A stretch of DNA of 64,000 nt from assembly GCA_004194705.1 (NCBI GenBank), contig SADC01000301.1:87657-151656 (forward strand), in the 5' to 3' direction. How positions within the stretch are numbered: position 1 is the first letter of the stretch; every line of letters begins with the position of its first letter. Shown here piece after piece: positions 11,543 through 23,800 of the stretch. Under the pieces are notes generated by a model. That model was not told where the DNA came from and searched no databases. It was given only the letters and a program-made list of their open reading frames with translations. A program made the position numbers and the translations under genes. The DNA is from Ditylenchus dipsaci (lineage: Eukaryota; Nematoda; Chromadorea; Rhabditida; Anguinidae).

Positions 11543-11700
11543 TGTCTATCCTGAGTCAGGATGAACACGTGTCTATCCTGAGTCAGAATGAGCATGTGTC
11601 CATCCTGAGTCAGAATGAGCATGTGTCTATCCTGAGTCAGGATGAGCATGTGTCTATCCTGAGTCAGGATGAGCATGTGTCTATCCTGAGTCAGGATCTT
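11543..11700. repeat. 27-bp minisatellite in right arm
   Basis: Inverse complement of the left-arm array: about six copies of tgtctatcctgagtcaggat plus gagcatg, with cac/cat variants. Confidence 0.9.
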
Positions 11701-12240
11701 TAGTGAAACCGTTTACCTCAATTCGGAAAATTACTCTGGATCTGCACCATGGCACTGCAAATAAAAAGCACTTTTCCAAAACTCGGATTTTTTCAGCATT
11801 CATCAGTCGATTTGACCCCAAATGCGTATTTTGCAGCGAGTGTGGTTCAAATCTCGAGTGATTTTGGGAAATGATGTTTTTTGCACCATGGACACTTGAA
11901 TTTATTGAAATTTTGTCAAATCGCCTGAATATGCAAAGCGCCTTCACTACAAATCTCGTCGATTTTGGGGTTTCAGCTTGACACTGAAAAATAGTGCCTA
12001 CCCCCCCCCCTAAAGTCAGTTAAAAAATTTTGTTTCGAGGCGTGTTATATTATATATTCCGTAGTATATTATATATTATTATATATATATTCCAGCAGCG
12101 CCAAATAACCTCTAGTCTTAGACCTCCTCATATTTTGGATTCCACTTGAGACAACGAAATTTAATTTTCGGAATCATATTCGGAAACAAATTCGGGCAAA
12201 TCGGAATTTTGCCGCAAATTAATGTTTTACACTTTTTGAC

Positions 12241-12484
12241 CTACTATAGAATAACCACCCCCCCCCCCCCCCAAAAAAATCCGACCTTTTAAAACTTAAG
12301 TAAAAAGTACCCAAATTTATGTCCCAGACCCCGGAAAATGTGCGCAAACTCTTCATTAGTCACAACTTCCGTACGCTGGCCTACCCCCAAACCTAAGGGC
12401 TAAGCCTAAACTTGTTGTTTGCAAGGGTAGTTACAGCATTTTTTAAAGGTCGGATTTTCGGGGGGGGGGTTTATTCTATAGTAG
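12241..12484. mobile_element. C-tract foldback MITE, copy 2
   Basis: Ends CTACTATAGAATAAC and TTATTCTATAGTAG with internal C and G tracts. The interior is the reverse complement of the 2761-2994 copy, including gtcccagaccccggaaaatg. Confidence 0.75.
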
Positions 12485-12666
12485 CGCCCACTTTTTCTCT
12501 TTTTATTGAAAATTTTTTAAAAACTAACAACACCATTATGTAACCCTGCGATTCTTGTTTCTAACAAGGCATTGTTAAGTGCAAGGTCTTCGCAAAATGT
12601 AGAACAAAAAGGTAAAAGTATAAACCAAATTATTTTTGTTCGCTTCATACTTATACTTTTTCGTTA

Positions 12667-12975
12667 AAGATGGCCTCGGAACGGGACGGGAATCCCGAAG
12701 GTTTTTTAGCATATATCCTGTCCTGGATTCCGTCCCGGAAAAATTCCAAGTCTGTCCCGTCCCAACGTCCCGCCCCGAAAAATATTAATTTTTTGTCCCG
12801 TTCCGCTAGAAAATTTGAGCTAAAAATCCGGGAGGGGACGTGCCGTTTCGCCCGAATCAAATTTGGCCATTTTTCCGTCCCAACCCCGTCCCGAAAATTT
12901 TTTCGACCTTGTCCCGTCCCGCCGTCTCGTCCCGAATTTTTTTATAGTAAATTTTGTCCCGTCTCGTCCCGTAAT
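12667..12975. repeat. CGTCCC-word minisatellite
   Basis: Irregular tandem words (cccgtcccg, tcccgtctcgtcccg) with a reversed portion at the start (gggacgggaatcccg). Open frames across it are by-products of the repeat. Confidence 0.7.
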
Positions 12976-13109
12976 TAGCCATTTGCCATTTCTACTTTTT
13001 TGTTTAATATTTATAGGCATGATGCAGCACACGATACCATGTTACAAACTAGAATCACAGAGCTACCAGATAGTTTTATTGCTTTGAAAAAAGTAAAGAA
13101 ATCTGCCCC

Positions 13110-13220
13110 CGTAGCAATAACGAAAAAACCACAAATGCAGTCCGCGGATTGTTGAAAAATCCGCGGATTGTTGAAAAATCTGCGGATTGTATCCGCGGAT
13201 AGAAATTTGTTATTGCTACG
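13110..13220. mobile_element. Tiny foldback element with CCGCGGATT tandem core
   Basis: The ends CGTAGCAATAAC and GTTATTGCTACG mirror each other. Between them lie three direct copies of ccgcggattgttgaaaaat. Confidence 0.65.
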
Positions 13221-13221
13221 A

Positions 13222-13868
13222 ATTTGTAACGTCGCTCACCAAACCTGTGAATATTTCCCCCTTTTCGTAAATGCTGCAGACTTTTGCTTTGATGGGTTCT
13301 AAAATAAATTTGGGTAGAACTAGCGAATATAGTCAAAATATTCATTGAAAAAAGGAAAGCAAGGTGCAGCAACATTAAAAAATAACAAGTATTAGTCAAA
13401 ATGAGGCATAGTAATGCTGTTTTTTGTTTGTCCGCAAAAGGTGGGGTATTAATTTTCGAAGAAGAAAGGAAGCAGGAAATCTTAGAAGTGTAATCCTTGG
13501 AATATTGCTATATGTCAACTTAGCTTATACGCCTATGGCTTGTTTTTTTCATTAAGTTGATGCAGACAAACACTACAGATTTAAATTTATGTGAGCTGAT
13601 ATAAAGGAAAATACGACTTTTTTTGTTAAAAAAGATTGAAATTGATTGAAATCATTGTTCGACCCAATGGTGGGTTAATTTAACTCGATGGCCAGAACTT
13701 CTGGCCCACAAGTAAATTATTTATTTGACCTCAAGATTGCCGATTTATTCGATCGGCAAAAAATTTCAGCATAGACGAACAAGAAGCAATTAAAACAAAC
13801 TTTTTTTTGACAATTCATGATACGAAAATATTTAAACGAACAGTTCTGTTTTATACTTGAGGGGCTTA
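13222..13868. other. No gene seen
   Basis: AT-rich interspersed sequence with no supported exon. A fragment tagcgaatat near 13323 resembles a C-tract MITE end. Confidence 0.4.
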
Positions 13869-14131
13869 CCGTATTTCTGTATTAAGTCCCTCTCTCTAAT
13901 AACTCGTTCCTCTGTAATAACTCCCCCCTCTATGGACCTCATATCTCAGCCTAGAGAAAATATTTTGCTAATCTGTTCTTTTGCATTTTCTTAATTACCA
14001 CAAATTTTCCTGATTCCACTTTTCAGATGTTGGATGGGCATCCGAAAATTCTCGAAATCGACCTTAATTTTTTCCTACTTTTCTGAGGTTGAACAATAAC
14101 TTCACCGGGGGACTTAATACAGAAAATACGG
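13869..14131. mobile_element. CCGTAT-ended MITE (…TTAAGTCCC type)
   Basis: CCGTATTTCTGTATTAAGTC begins after TA, and its mirror gacttaatacagaaaatacg ends before TA. The core contains the gattccacttttcagatg block shared by the whole CCGTAT-ended family. Confidence 0.8.
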
Positions 14132-14812
14132 TATGCGTAAAATATTCATTTTCATCATCTCGGTCAGGATCAATTTTTGCAGTTTCATGGGCTTCTTTGA
14201 TCACTTTTTTCTTCGCATAAAACGATGCTTTGGCACAGGACCCTGTTGCTTTGAGGGGGTTCGATGAATCGGTTTTCACAACATGCACCGAAAATCAAAT
14301 TTCAATGCCAGCTTTATAATTAGTGGGGGGGACTTCAACGGCTACTTTTTGACATCAACTTCTACTTCACTTCACATACACTTTTTTCATTTATTTGTTT
14401 TTTTATCTCAATTGTCTTTACACCTGTAGTTGAGATTTTTCTCTATCAATTGAGTGTTCAAAAACCCTAATTGAAATAATTTTTGAGGAAATCACACCAA
14501 CATAACAAAAAACACTTGCAGTTTTTTTCATATTTTTAGAAGGTTTTTTCACCTTACACTTGGTGTGATTTTCTTTAAAAAATTTCGCATTAGAGTTTTA
14601 ACCACTCAGTCGATAGAAAAAATCTAAGGTATAACAGTGTGAAAACTTTGAACACGAATTCGGTGTGAGAATTTGATTTATCCACAACATCAAAAGTACG
14701 GTGCCCACCTCAGTCCGAACTGTATTTTGATTAATTTTAGAGAAGCTGAAATCCGATCACACAATCAGATCACAAGATATAACGTGCATCAAAAAGAAAT
14801 TTTTGGAATTTT
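14132..14812. other. No gene seen upstream of SANT gene poly(A) site
   Basis: AT-rich, with an imperfect inverted pair (tttaattagggtttttg-like versus caaaaaccctaattgaaat) at about 14440-14600. On the minus strand an AATAAA lies at 14818-14813, just past the SANT gene stop. Confidence 0.4.
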
Positions 14813-14863
14813 TTTATTGAATGTTAACAATGCACCAGGACACAAACAAATTAAATGAATCGA

Positions 14864-15294
14864 CTACTGCTGCTCTTGGGTTGGTCTCGTCAGCTTCACA
14901 ACTCTACAACAAAAATGAAAATTGAAACATCAGCACAAACCCTTAACTAGAAACTTACTCCTTGTATCTCTTTACGCACTCCTTCTTTGTTTTCCCACAA
15001 ACAGCCACTGCAATATTGTTTCAACGCTTTGGATCAGAAGCAGGCACAACTTTCAAGGCACTTTCCAGTTGCTTCTGCTGCTCTACTGACCATCCTTCTT
15101 CAGCATCAGCTGGACTCTTTTCTGTTGGAGCGGATGTTCTTGGTATGGAATCTTTGATCATTGTGCCATTCTCTTTGATTTGGCTAAAAATACTTTGTTT
15201 CGGTATGACGAATGGTAGCCGAAAATTTTACCTGGTCGAAACAGAGCTGGCATCCACCGACGTCAGAAACTTGACCTAAAAGCAACGTCTCACC
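14864..15294 (-). pseudogene. DnaJC2/DnaJC1-like C-terminal SANT-domain gene, nonsense at core Trp
   Basis: DnaJC2 (zuotin/MPP11) and DnaJC1 are J-domain co-chaperones with C-terminal SANT domains. Minus-strand exons are about 15274-15230 (VKFLTSVDASSV), 15183-14959 (DAEEGWSVEQQKQLESALKV, then NNIAVAVCGKTKKECVKRYK) and 14903-14864 (VVKLTRPTQEQQ then stop). A further coding piece may end at 15294. Splice sites are canonical (GTAAGT...TTGTAG) and a poly(A) signal follows. The codon for the invariant second SANT tryptophan, between DPKR and NNIAV, is TGA at 15023-15021. Either this is a single-base nonsense mutation or a base error; the rest of the domain is intact. The J domain is not visible, because upstream sequence is taken over by the composite MITE from 15334. 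Confidence 0.75.
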
Positions 15295-15333
15295 TTGCAA
15301 TCTTCTTGGAAAAGTTATATCTTGTTTATGTTA

Positions 15334-15689
15334 TTCGAGTTAGAGTTCGAGTTACCGTATATTCTCTATTAGAAGGCCCGGGCCTTCTATTTTTCAAACC
15401 TAAAAAAGTCGGAAAAAAAATATTTCGATTTTGAGATTTTTGAATGCTCAACTAAAATTTTAAAAGTGGAATCAGGTGAGCTCGTGCTAACTAAGAAAAC
15501 GCGAAAAACAGATTTGCGAATTTTTTTTCTAGGCTGATATATAGGTCCTCAAGGGAAAGCCTTCTATTAGAGAGGGGCCTTCTATTAGAGAGGGGCCTTC
15601 TAATCGAGAATATACGGTATAGTTCGGGTTTTTAGCTAAGTGAACACCTCTGATCCGAACTTAAATTCTAACTTGAACTCTAACTCGAA
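15334..15689. mobile_element. Nested MITE pair: TCGAGTTAGAGTTC ends around CCGTAT-ended copy
   Basis: The outer ends ttcgagttagagttcgag and aacttgaactctaactcgaa are inverted. At 15355-15617 sits a CCGTATATTCTCTATTAGAA element with TA on both sides and its mirror TCGAGAATATACGG. The inner core has gagatttttgaatgctcaac and aaagtggaatcagg, the CCGTAT family signature. Confidence 0.75.
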
Positions 15690-15939
15690 GGTGTAAGTAC
15701 AGCTGAAAAAGTGTAGCAGTTAATTGGAGATCGAACTTTTGCGCGCCTCAATACATCTACATTCGACTGTGAAATATATTTTTCAAAAACCGGCCTGGTG
15801 ACCAATGAGGGCTAATAAAGGCAGCCAAGACATTTGAATATTTAAGATTGATTTTTGCTTCTGTGATTTCTGATCATTGTTGCCCGTCGTCTGCATCTCG
15901 TCGTGTGCAAACGAAAAACTGCATATTGTTAGCACATTA

Positions 15940-16165
15940 TCGACATTAAATTTCCGACATTAACAGCTGCAACATGTCGTGGAGTGAGACATTTTCAGAC
16001 ACTATTTTTTCAGTTAGACAAATGTAGACCGACATTCGCAATATATACCAGACTATTTATTTGACATTTACAGAACAAAATTTACAAACCCATAGATTGA
16101 AATTTATAGACCCGACATTTGCAGACGCGAATTTTGAACACACGAATTTTGCAGACCCACATTTG
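15940..16165. repeat. Degenerate GACATTTNCAGAC-type tandem repeat
   Basis: About ten diverged words (cgacattaaatttccgacat, gacatttgcagacgcgaatt) of 20-30 bp. No inverted partner was seen nearby. Confidence 0.5.
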
Positions 16166-16544
16166 TTCTTATACAGGTGAAGGAGACGTTTACGACTATC
16201 TTTTGACATTGGTTTGCACTTTTATGTTCCTATCTCTATGGAAAAACTATAAGGTTCTCGTTACTGCAACAAATGTTTGGTTTGCAAATTTCGTGTCTTG
16301 TTTTATTATAAGCCATTCTATTCACCATTCAGCTTAAATAATTTTCACATATTTTCTCCACATAGCAATATTGACAAATGGCCAAAACACGTGTGGCAAT
16401 GCCAATTTTTTTCAAATGCTATTTTTCATACGTTATTTAATTGACGTTTTTTTTACTTTTATATGCACCGCTTCATTTTTTTCTACTAACAAAATTTTCA
16501 ACTAACTTTAAGTAAAACTGATAAAAACTAATCAATCGTGTATA

Positions 16545-16659
16545 CCGTATTCACTTTCATAAACGGGCATGCCCGTTTAACTAAGAAATATTTTCATAAT
16601 TGTTTCATTGAGCTGAGATACAGATCCTTAAGGGTACCCGTTTATTAGAGTGAATACGG
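16545..16659. mobile_element. CCGTAT-ended MITE (AAACGGGC type)
   Basis: CCGTATTCACTTTCATAAAC after TA, and GTTTATTAGAGTGAATACGG style mirror before TA (16543-16544, 16660-16661). It has a short core only. Confidence 0.8.
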
Positions 16660-16661
16660 TA

Positions 16662-17816
16662 TGTCTAATTTTCGAAAACATTTTTTTTGGCGATATTAGT
16701 AACGTGTGAACCTTGGGTGACTAAAAGGCTTGAGGCTTTAAATAAATTCAAAAAAATTTTCGTCCTCTTGCTATAATTTTTTTTAAATGTACACTCGAAT
16801 CTCGATAAGGGTTGTCAAGGGGCTAGTAAATTATTAAGGATGTTCAATTGGTATGCCTGCCTGTTTAAATATTAGATTGAGCAAATAAAAAAAACTCATC
16901 ATGGATCGGTGAGAAAAGCGCCGGCTGAGTTTTAAAATGAGGATGGTCAATGCGTAAAGACAGGAGTTTGAGCTAAATATTAATTTAACGTACAGTCAAA
17001 CCTCGGTTATTTGCCACCCTAAATATGCTTTATTTGACTGAGTTTGGCTTATTCTTAGTCAACTGACACCTTGGTTATACGCCAACCTGAAGATGGTCCT
17101 CTGGGGTTTCACTGTAGTTCGAAAAGTGTTTTCCCGCCTACGGTTCTCGCGTTTACGCATAAGCCTTAAGGTACACACTTTTGGGTTTTTTTTGTTTTAC
17201 ATCAAATTGAGGGAGCGGGTCATTTTTGGCAAAGCTGCTGCCTTTTACAAAGATGATCGGCAAAATTATAATCTTTGAAATATATCGAATCAGTCCAATC
17301 AAAAAAAGTAGAAAAGACTTTTGAAAATAAAGGTAAAAAAGTGTCGGACCCTAGGTGGGGACAAACTTGAGAACATAGTGGGGCTGCCGTCCTTCGCTGT
17401 CCTAATTTTTTTCAACGCCGTCCTGCATTTTCACCAAATTTTCATAACGGATCGTTTTTTTTGTTTTACAACATACAATCCGTTTTTATTCTTATACTTT
17501 ATTTTTGGGTGACCGTCCAGATTTTCTTTGGTCGATAGAGGTCGATCATGGATGTCTAGTTCGCGTCTAAAAACCATGATAGCCTCATCATGAAAAAAAT
17601 GAATTTTGTTTAATAATATACAAAACAGGCCCATAATTTACCATAGTTGGTCATAGGGGCTATCAACAAATTTTACAAAAAAATCTAAAAGTTGTGTGAA
17701 AAAGTGAAAGATCTGGGTTGGTATAAATGGTCAGCCATTTAAGTGTTAAGTTGTTTGTCAAAATCAAGCGTTTTCTTAAATTCAGCACTTTTAGTGCTTG
17801 ATCAACAGTTTGCGAA
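16662..17816. other. Upstream of FAM114 gene: pogo-type fragments, no exon
   Basis: 16993-17115 begins CAGTCAAACCTCGGTTATTT after TA and contains mirrored fragments of a pogo/Tigger end. 17330-17400 carries aaaaaagtgtcggaccctagg, the inner motif of the Tigger-type palindromes at 36.8 and 45.8-46.2 kb. No coding exon was recognised. The FAM114 promoter is expected in the last few hundred bases. Confidence 0.45.
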
Positions 17817-20800
17817 ATGTCGAAAAAACAGCTGGAATCCGAGCAACCAGATCTCAGCGAGGAAGAAGACAACGATATGGATAGTGATTCCTTTCACTCT
17901 GCTAGTATAGTTTACCCCTTCAATAAACATAAAAATGACAAAAAAAATTATAGCTGATGGTGAAGATGACGCTCCCGAGAGCAAACAGCAATTGAATCAG
18001 TCATCCCTCACACATAAATCTACGCAAAATCCAGTTAAATTCCCTGCATCCGAGCTTTCATCTTCTTTTAGTAGCGCCAATATAAAACACCCCATCACAG
18101 GTTGAAAAATACTAGACACTTAAGTTTTGAATAGAGTTTTGAAAATGATGGTTTTTAGTTGAACCCTCCAAATTAGTGGCCAAAGAGGTAGCCACGACCA
18201 GAGCTTCAGCAGATAATGCCCTGTCCACCAGTTCGAGCAGCAGTTCCGAAGCCAACTCCAACAACGAAGAAGGAGAGGGTGGAGAAAGCTTTGATTTTGA
18301 AAAGGTCAGCAGCAACACTACCAGCAGAAGTCAAAGCGGCAGTGACGGCCAAAAGGGCAAAAGAGCTGTTGAAGCCTTCTTTAAACTGCCTCATTTACCA
18401 GAGCAGATCAAGAAAAGAGTGGTCAAAAAGGGCAAAAATGCGGAGAAAGGTCCGCATTCAGGCTCCGATGACGAAGAAGATGACTGGTTCAAAGCACAAT
18501 TAGGAGAAGGTACTGGTAGCACGAAGTTGTCCACCGCCAAGCCCACTTATGCAATGCAGGATGAAGGCAAAAAGGTGGGAGAAAGTGGCTCTAAATCGAT
18601 ATGGGACTGGACTGGCATTCAAGATGTGGTCAGTGCAGTAGGTAGGTGCCCAATCTATTACAGTCGACTCTCTACATAACGTCTTTCAAGGGACCAGCCA
18701 AAACGGGACGTTATGAGGAGAGGGCGTTATATAGAGAGTCGTTATGTAGAGAGGCACTCGCCTATATATCACTCACCAGACGTTATGTAGAGAGTTTTTC
18801 AAAAAAAACTGTTTATTTCAACAATAAATAGCAGCCGAACAAACAATCATGAGATGGGCATGAAATAAGTAGAAATACTCTTCTGCTTCAGTTTCTTCAT
18901 GCGTTATTTGGCAAGCAAATCATCCATTTTATCGCACAGCAGCTGGACTCAACAATGGCATTTTCGTCGGCGTATTGCTGGAAAATTTTCAAAGCTTCAA
19001 TTGCTTCTCGTGTATTGACTGGGGGCTCTGAAACTTGGTCGATCTTCATTAATTCGGTTTGACTAAAATCTTAACCCGTTAAAGAGCCGAGCAAAGCGAA
19101 AAAAATCACCTTTCAGTCTCCGGCTCTTCCACTTCCGTTAAAACATCCGCTGCAATTTCGGCCAGAGTGAAAGCTCCACCAGTAGCGAGTTGGCGGTCAA
19201 CCAATAACTAGTCGTATAATACGCCTTCCATAAAAGCCAGTGCCTGACTTTCCTCCCAGAGTGTACTTAATTCCCCGCCAGCGCCTTCTTGTTCCAACTC
19301 GATCACAGCGTTTTCCTGATTCTCTCGACTGCCAGCGCCTTGCTTAAAACACATAAAATCTTTTTTGTGAAAAATAAAAGGCCTTCTTCCGAGTCCTTGA
19401 TAAATTTGGCTTTTCGGAAGCAGTTGGCGATAGTTTCCGGCTTGACATTCGACCAGGAACGGTGAAGGAAGCGCAGCACCTTGTAGAGATCAACTTTGTA
19501 ATCTCTAAAACAGCAAATTTTGAAAGCTGACCAAACTGAACATATTAGAAGCAAAAAATGAGTTATTTTCTTGTGGAGACGCTTTCAATTTTAATGTTTT
19601 TTCGAAAAGACGTTATATGGAGAGGCGTCTTTAAAGCAGTGTCTAGCCGAATTGGGACGTTATGTAGAGAGGAACGTTATGTAGAGAGTCGCTATATAGA
19701 GAGGCAGTTGTTCGAGTATTTAGTTCAGACCAACCAAACCAGTTTCACTGGGACGTTATGAGGAGAGGGACGTTATATAGAGAGTCGTTATGTAGAGAGT
19801 TGACTGTATTGAAATAGGCTTTCATATCACTAACACGAATTTTCGCCTGCGTATGAAGTATGAAGCAGCGGCTATTTTTTTCGCAGAAGTCTGGTATGAG
19901 ACCTTTTATGGGCTTATGATTTTAATTGCTGAAAATAGTTACCGTGTTTCTTTATTTGATCCCCCGGGGAGTTATTGTTCAACCATTGAAAAATCGGAAA
20001 AAATTTCGATTATGAGATTTTCGGGTGCCCAACCGAAACCTAGAAAGTGGAATCAACTAAGATCGTGGTGATTAACACTCGGACGGTCATGCGTAACAAC
20101 ACGGACTACTGATAAAGAATTTCACGCTAAACACGATGGGGTTTTGGTTTAAAAATTTTTAGTCAAAGCTTCTGAAACTTTGGAGTTTTTTGACTCTTTC
20201 TCTTGGCACGAAAGTACGAAAAATATTCATAACTTTTTCATATACTGAAGACTTGCAAGCTGTAAATCATACCTTGTAGAGCAGAAGCGAGGCTACTTTT
20301 TGATTGGATATTTGCCTGTGTGTCATAATAATTTACTGCCGCGAAATCCTAAAGATTATAGTGTCAGCCATTTGATAAGGACTTATCTTCAAATGGCTAT
20401 AACTTTTCACACACTGGACCAACTCAGTGTCTACAAAGTATTTTTTTGTAGAAAATTCTATGATAATTCATAATCAGCAGAAAAAAGATCAAAAAATATT
20501 TCCTCCAAAGTTATGGCTTCTAAAAGCTAGGTCAATACAATTGGCATGCACTGCAGTACAAAATATCAAGTTGAAGAATTTAACAACGGATTCGTGTTCA
20601 GCATGGTCGAATTACTTAAAAACTGGGCACTTATGCCGTTGAGGCCCTCCCTTTAATTTTAAGAAATTGACACCAAAAGACGTCATTAACTATTAGGTTG
20701 GTGCATAATTAGGCTAGGGGACATTTTTCAAAAACGACATTTTTCAAAAACGACATTTTCCCAAACGACAATTTTTAAAACGACATTTTCCAAAACGACA

Positions 20801-23800
20801 CTTTTCCAAGACGACATTTTTCCAAACGATATTTTTCCAAAACGACACTTTTCCAAAAGGGCACTTTTCCAAAACGACACTTTTCTAAACGACGTTTTTA
20901 CAAAACGAAATATTTCCAAGGGTATAAGATAGCCAAATTGATAGCTTTTGGTGGATTGATTAACGTTTATGGTCTGGTCGAGACAAGCACTGCGGCTCAG
21001 AAGCGAAAGATCGAGGGAATCAAAGAGGCTTTCGCAGCGTTCAATGCGGAGGAGATGGGCAACAGCATGGCCCGAATGGCAAACGCAATCGACGGGATCA
21101 ATTCAGAAGATGTGAACATTGATGGAGTCTGAAATGGTTCTGTCTGAAGTAGAGTATTATTATTGTTCTCGGTATCTTTTTTTAATAAAGCATTATTGGT
21201 GGACGAAATTGGGGTTTATTTGTGTCCGTTAGATGTCTGTCTGGTTGTATGGGTATAGAATAACGAGGTTCTGTAACAATTTAAAAATGCCGGTAAAAAC
21301 AGTAGGGTTTTAGACAGTGGTAAACTTTAGCGGTTTTGCTCTTTGCCAGAGAATATGCATGGAAAAAATGTATAGGGTTTTTTGTATAATGCTAATTTTA
21401 ACAGGATTTGCTAACTGCTATTTCGAGAACTGTCGTTTTTAAGAATTGTCAAAACAATGGAAAAATGTCGTTTTGGAAAAGTGTCGTTTTGAAAAAGTGT
21501 CGTTTTGGAAGAATTTCGTTTGGAAACGTGTCGTTTTGGAAAAATGTCGTTTAGAAAAGTTCTGTTTTAACAGTTTGACCGCAAATATTTCAAGGATTCC
21601 GATTTTGCCGAACGTTTTTCAGAAATTCCAAATATTTAAAAAAAACAAAAACTCAATTTAAGAACAGACTTTTTCAAAATTCCTGTTCTTAAAGGACAAT
21701 GGTTTTTGCGCGCAGTGGCATGTGCAAAATTTGAATTGGCGGGGGACACTTCTCTTTCGTCCCAAACTGTTCTCTTTCGAGTCATTTGAAACAACTCGAA
21801 AGAGTACACTGATAGACGAAAGAGAAGTGTCCCCCGTCAATTCGAATTTTGCACATGCCACTGCACGCAAAAATCATGGTCTTTTAAATCGAGTTTTTGC
21901 TTTTTAGAAAAAAAATTTTGAATTTCTGAAAAACAATTGGCATAATCGGAACCCTTGCGATATTTGGGACGAGACTGTCAAAAGAGAACTGGCAAAAATT
22001 TTAGGAAATCAGCTTAAAAAAATTTTGTTTAATGGATTTCCTTTCATTTTTTTCCGAAAGTGCCATTTGGTAGCTCCAAAGTCACTCAGTTGGCTTAATT
22101 GATGTCAAATTTCTAGCATTCGGATGGCAGGCTCTCATCCTATAAAATATCTCTCTTCATAGAACTAGCTGCGTACTAAAAAGTGTGGACTAAAACTTGT
22201 CTACCAAATTTTTGTGTTTTAGAGCTGTAAATTTGGATTTTATAATAGTTTGATGTGTAATTCATCTACATAGAAAAGAAATTAATCTTAAAATTTACAG
22301 GTGACAGTCTTTCCAACGTGGTGGAATCAGGTTAATTTTAATTAAGTCACTAATCAGTCACTAATCATACACTAGTCAGGCCTAGGCCTGCCTAATCCAG
22401 AAACCATGGCAAAACTGTCTGTCGCCGAAAGACGCAAGCTAATGGAAGAGGCTCAGAACATAAAAGAACCAGAACCTTCATTGTCCTCCCCAGCTCTCTC
22501 CTCAGATGAAGGAAACGCAGAAATCGGCATTTTCCGAGCCAAAAAGAACCGCTCACGTCACCATTCCACACAACATTCCGGCCATGTCGACTTGCAAAGC
22601 CAAGCGTTAGAAACAGAGGAAGCCAAAGGCGGCATATTTTCAAGAGCTGGCCTTTTCTCTGGTTTGGTTTCAGGATCACTAGATGTGTTAGGTTAGCTAG
22701 CAATTAAACAGTAATGTGGGCGAATCAATCGGACAAAAAAAGCAAAAGGACCTCTCTTGTTATTGTTTTAGACAACGTTGGACGTTAGTGTGATATACCC
22801 TCATTAATAGAGCTAGTGTAATATATCCTCCCCAGTAATTTTTATGGGTTAAACCTTGCGAACCTTTTTTGTTCATTAAAATTTTGTGATTTTCATAAAT
22901 TTTTTTTAAATTTCTGACTTTTTCGATGCAAACTTTATCGTTTTTTTTAATTACAAACTTACATATAGACGGAGACAAGCTTTGCGCCCGGCCATATGCA
23001 TTACAGAATTCCAACATTTCTGGGTTTAATTATTCTAGCAGTCAAAATATTCTAGGCCACGCCAACTACCTAACAGCAAAAGTGACTCAGTGTGAAAGTA
23101 GGTCATCGGTTTGATCCCTATTCGAAGAAATATTTTATTATGCAATGCGAAAAATACTAGCCTTACAGTGCTGTATTTCACCGACACCATTGATCGTTGT
23201 TTTAATCCAACAATATTTTAGAATCACTTGGAAAGAAGACTTTCGAGACGTTGACTGTCAAAAACGAGGGCGAGGGAGAATCTTCTCGGCGCTTTTTCCT
23301 TCAACACGACTCTTCTTCACAAAATTTATCCGAGCTTTTGAGAGAGATGAGGGAGACCAACCAGGATCAAGCAGGTGTTAATGTTAAAAGTGGAGACGGC
23401 CGTGCACTACTCATGGGTTATGGAAGCACAACTGTGGAGAGATTCAACACCAACTTTGTTTCCTTGTTTGAGAAAAGTGAGGGAATGGTGCATCTGGAAG
23501 GGCTTGAGATATTGGCCAAGGACCAAGAGAAGAGGACAAAAGCACTGTCTAATACAGCGTAAGTTTTCAAAGTCATTTAAAAATTCCTCTCACGTTTAGG
23601 GATAAGTGAACAAGATTCTTCGAAATTTTGCACCGGAACCTCTGCCCGAATTTTCGGTTCGTGATCAAAGCCCGAACCAGACTTTTTCTAGGAATTTTGT
23701 AAAATTTCTGCTTTAAAAAAATCTTAACCCATCCTTTTTCTAATAGGTACCATAAATCTTGAAGTAAAAAGTCTCATAGTTAATGCCTACCAAAATTTTT

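Larger units (their letters stand above)
5627..12050. mobile_element. 6.4-kb transposon with long compound inverted ends and two divergent genes
   Basis: The left end ATATAACACGCCTCGAAAC is mirrored by GTTTCGAGGCGTGTTATAT at the right end. Inverted similarity then continues inward for over 1 kb through a G/C tract (ttaggcactattttcagtgt), a 27-bp minisatellite, a tRNA-like sequence holding a 272-274-bp foldback element, and a block ending ttgccctcctggtcaggaag. Between the arms are a minus-strand DUF7869-like gene (7063-9519) and a plus-strand gene of unknown family (9643-10774), transcribed divergently from a gap of about 120 bp. The outer boundary is approximate because the flanks are AT-rich; I could not fix a target duplication. 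Confidence 0.75.

Noticed and set aside
12670..12978. 102-aa frame rich in SRP/PSQRP
   Set aside because: It translates the CGTCCC minisatellite; no start context, splice sites or homology.
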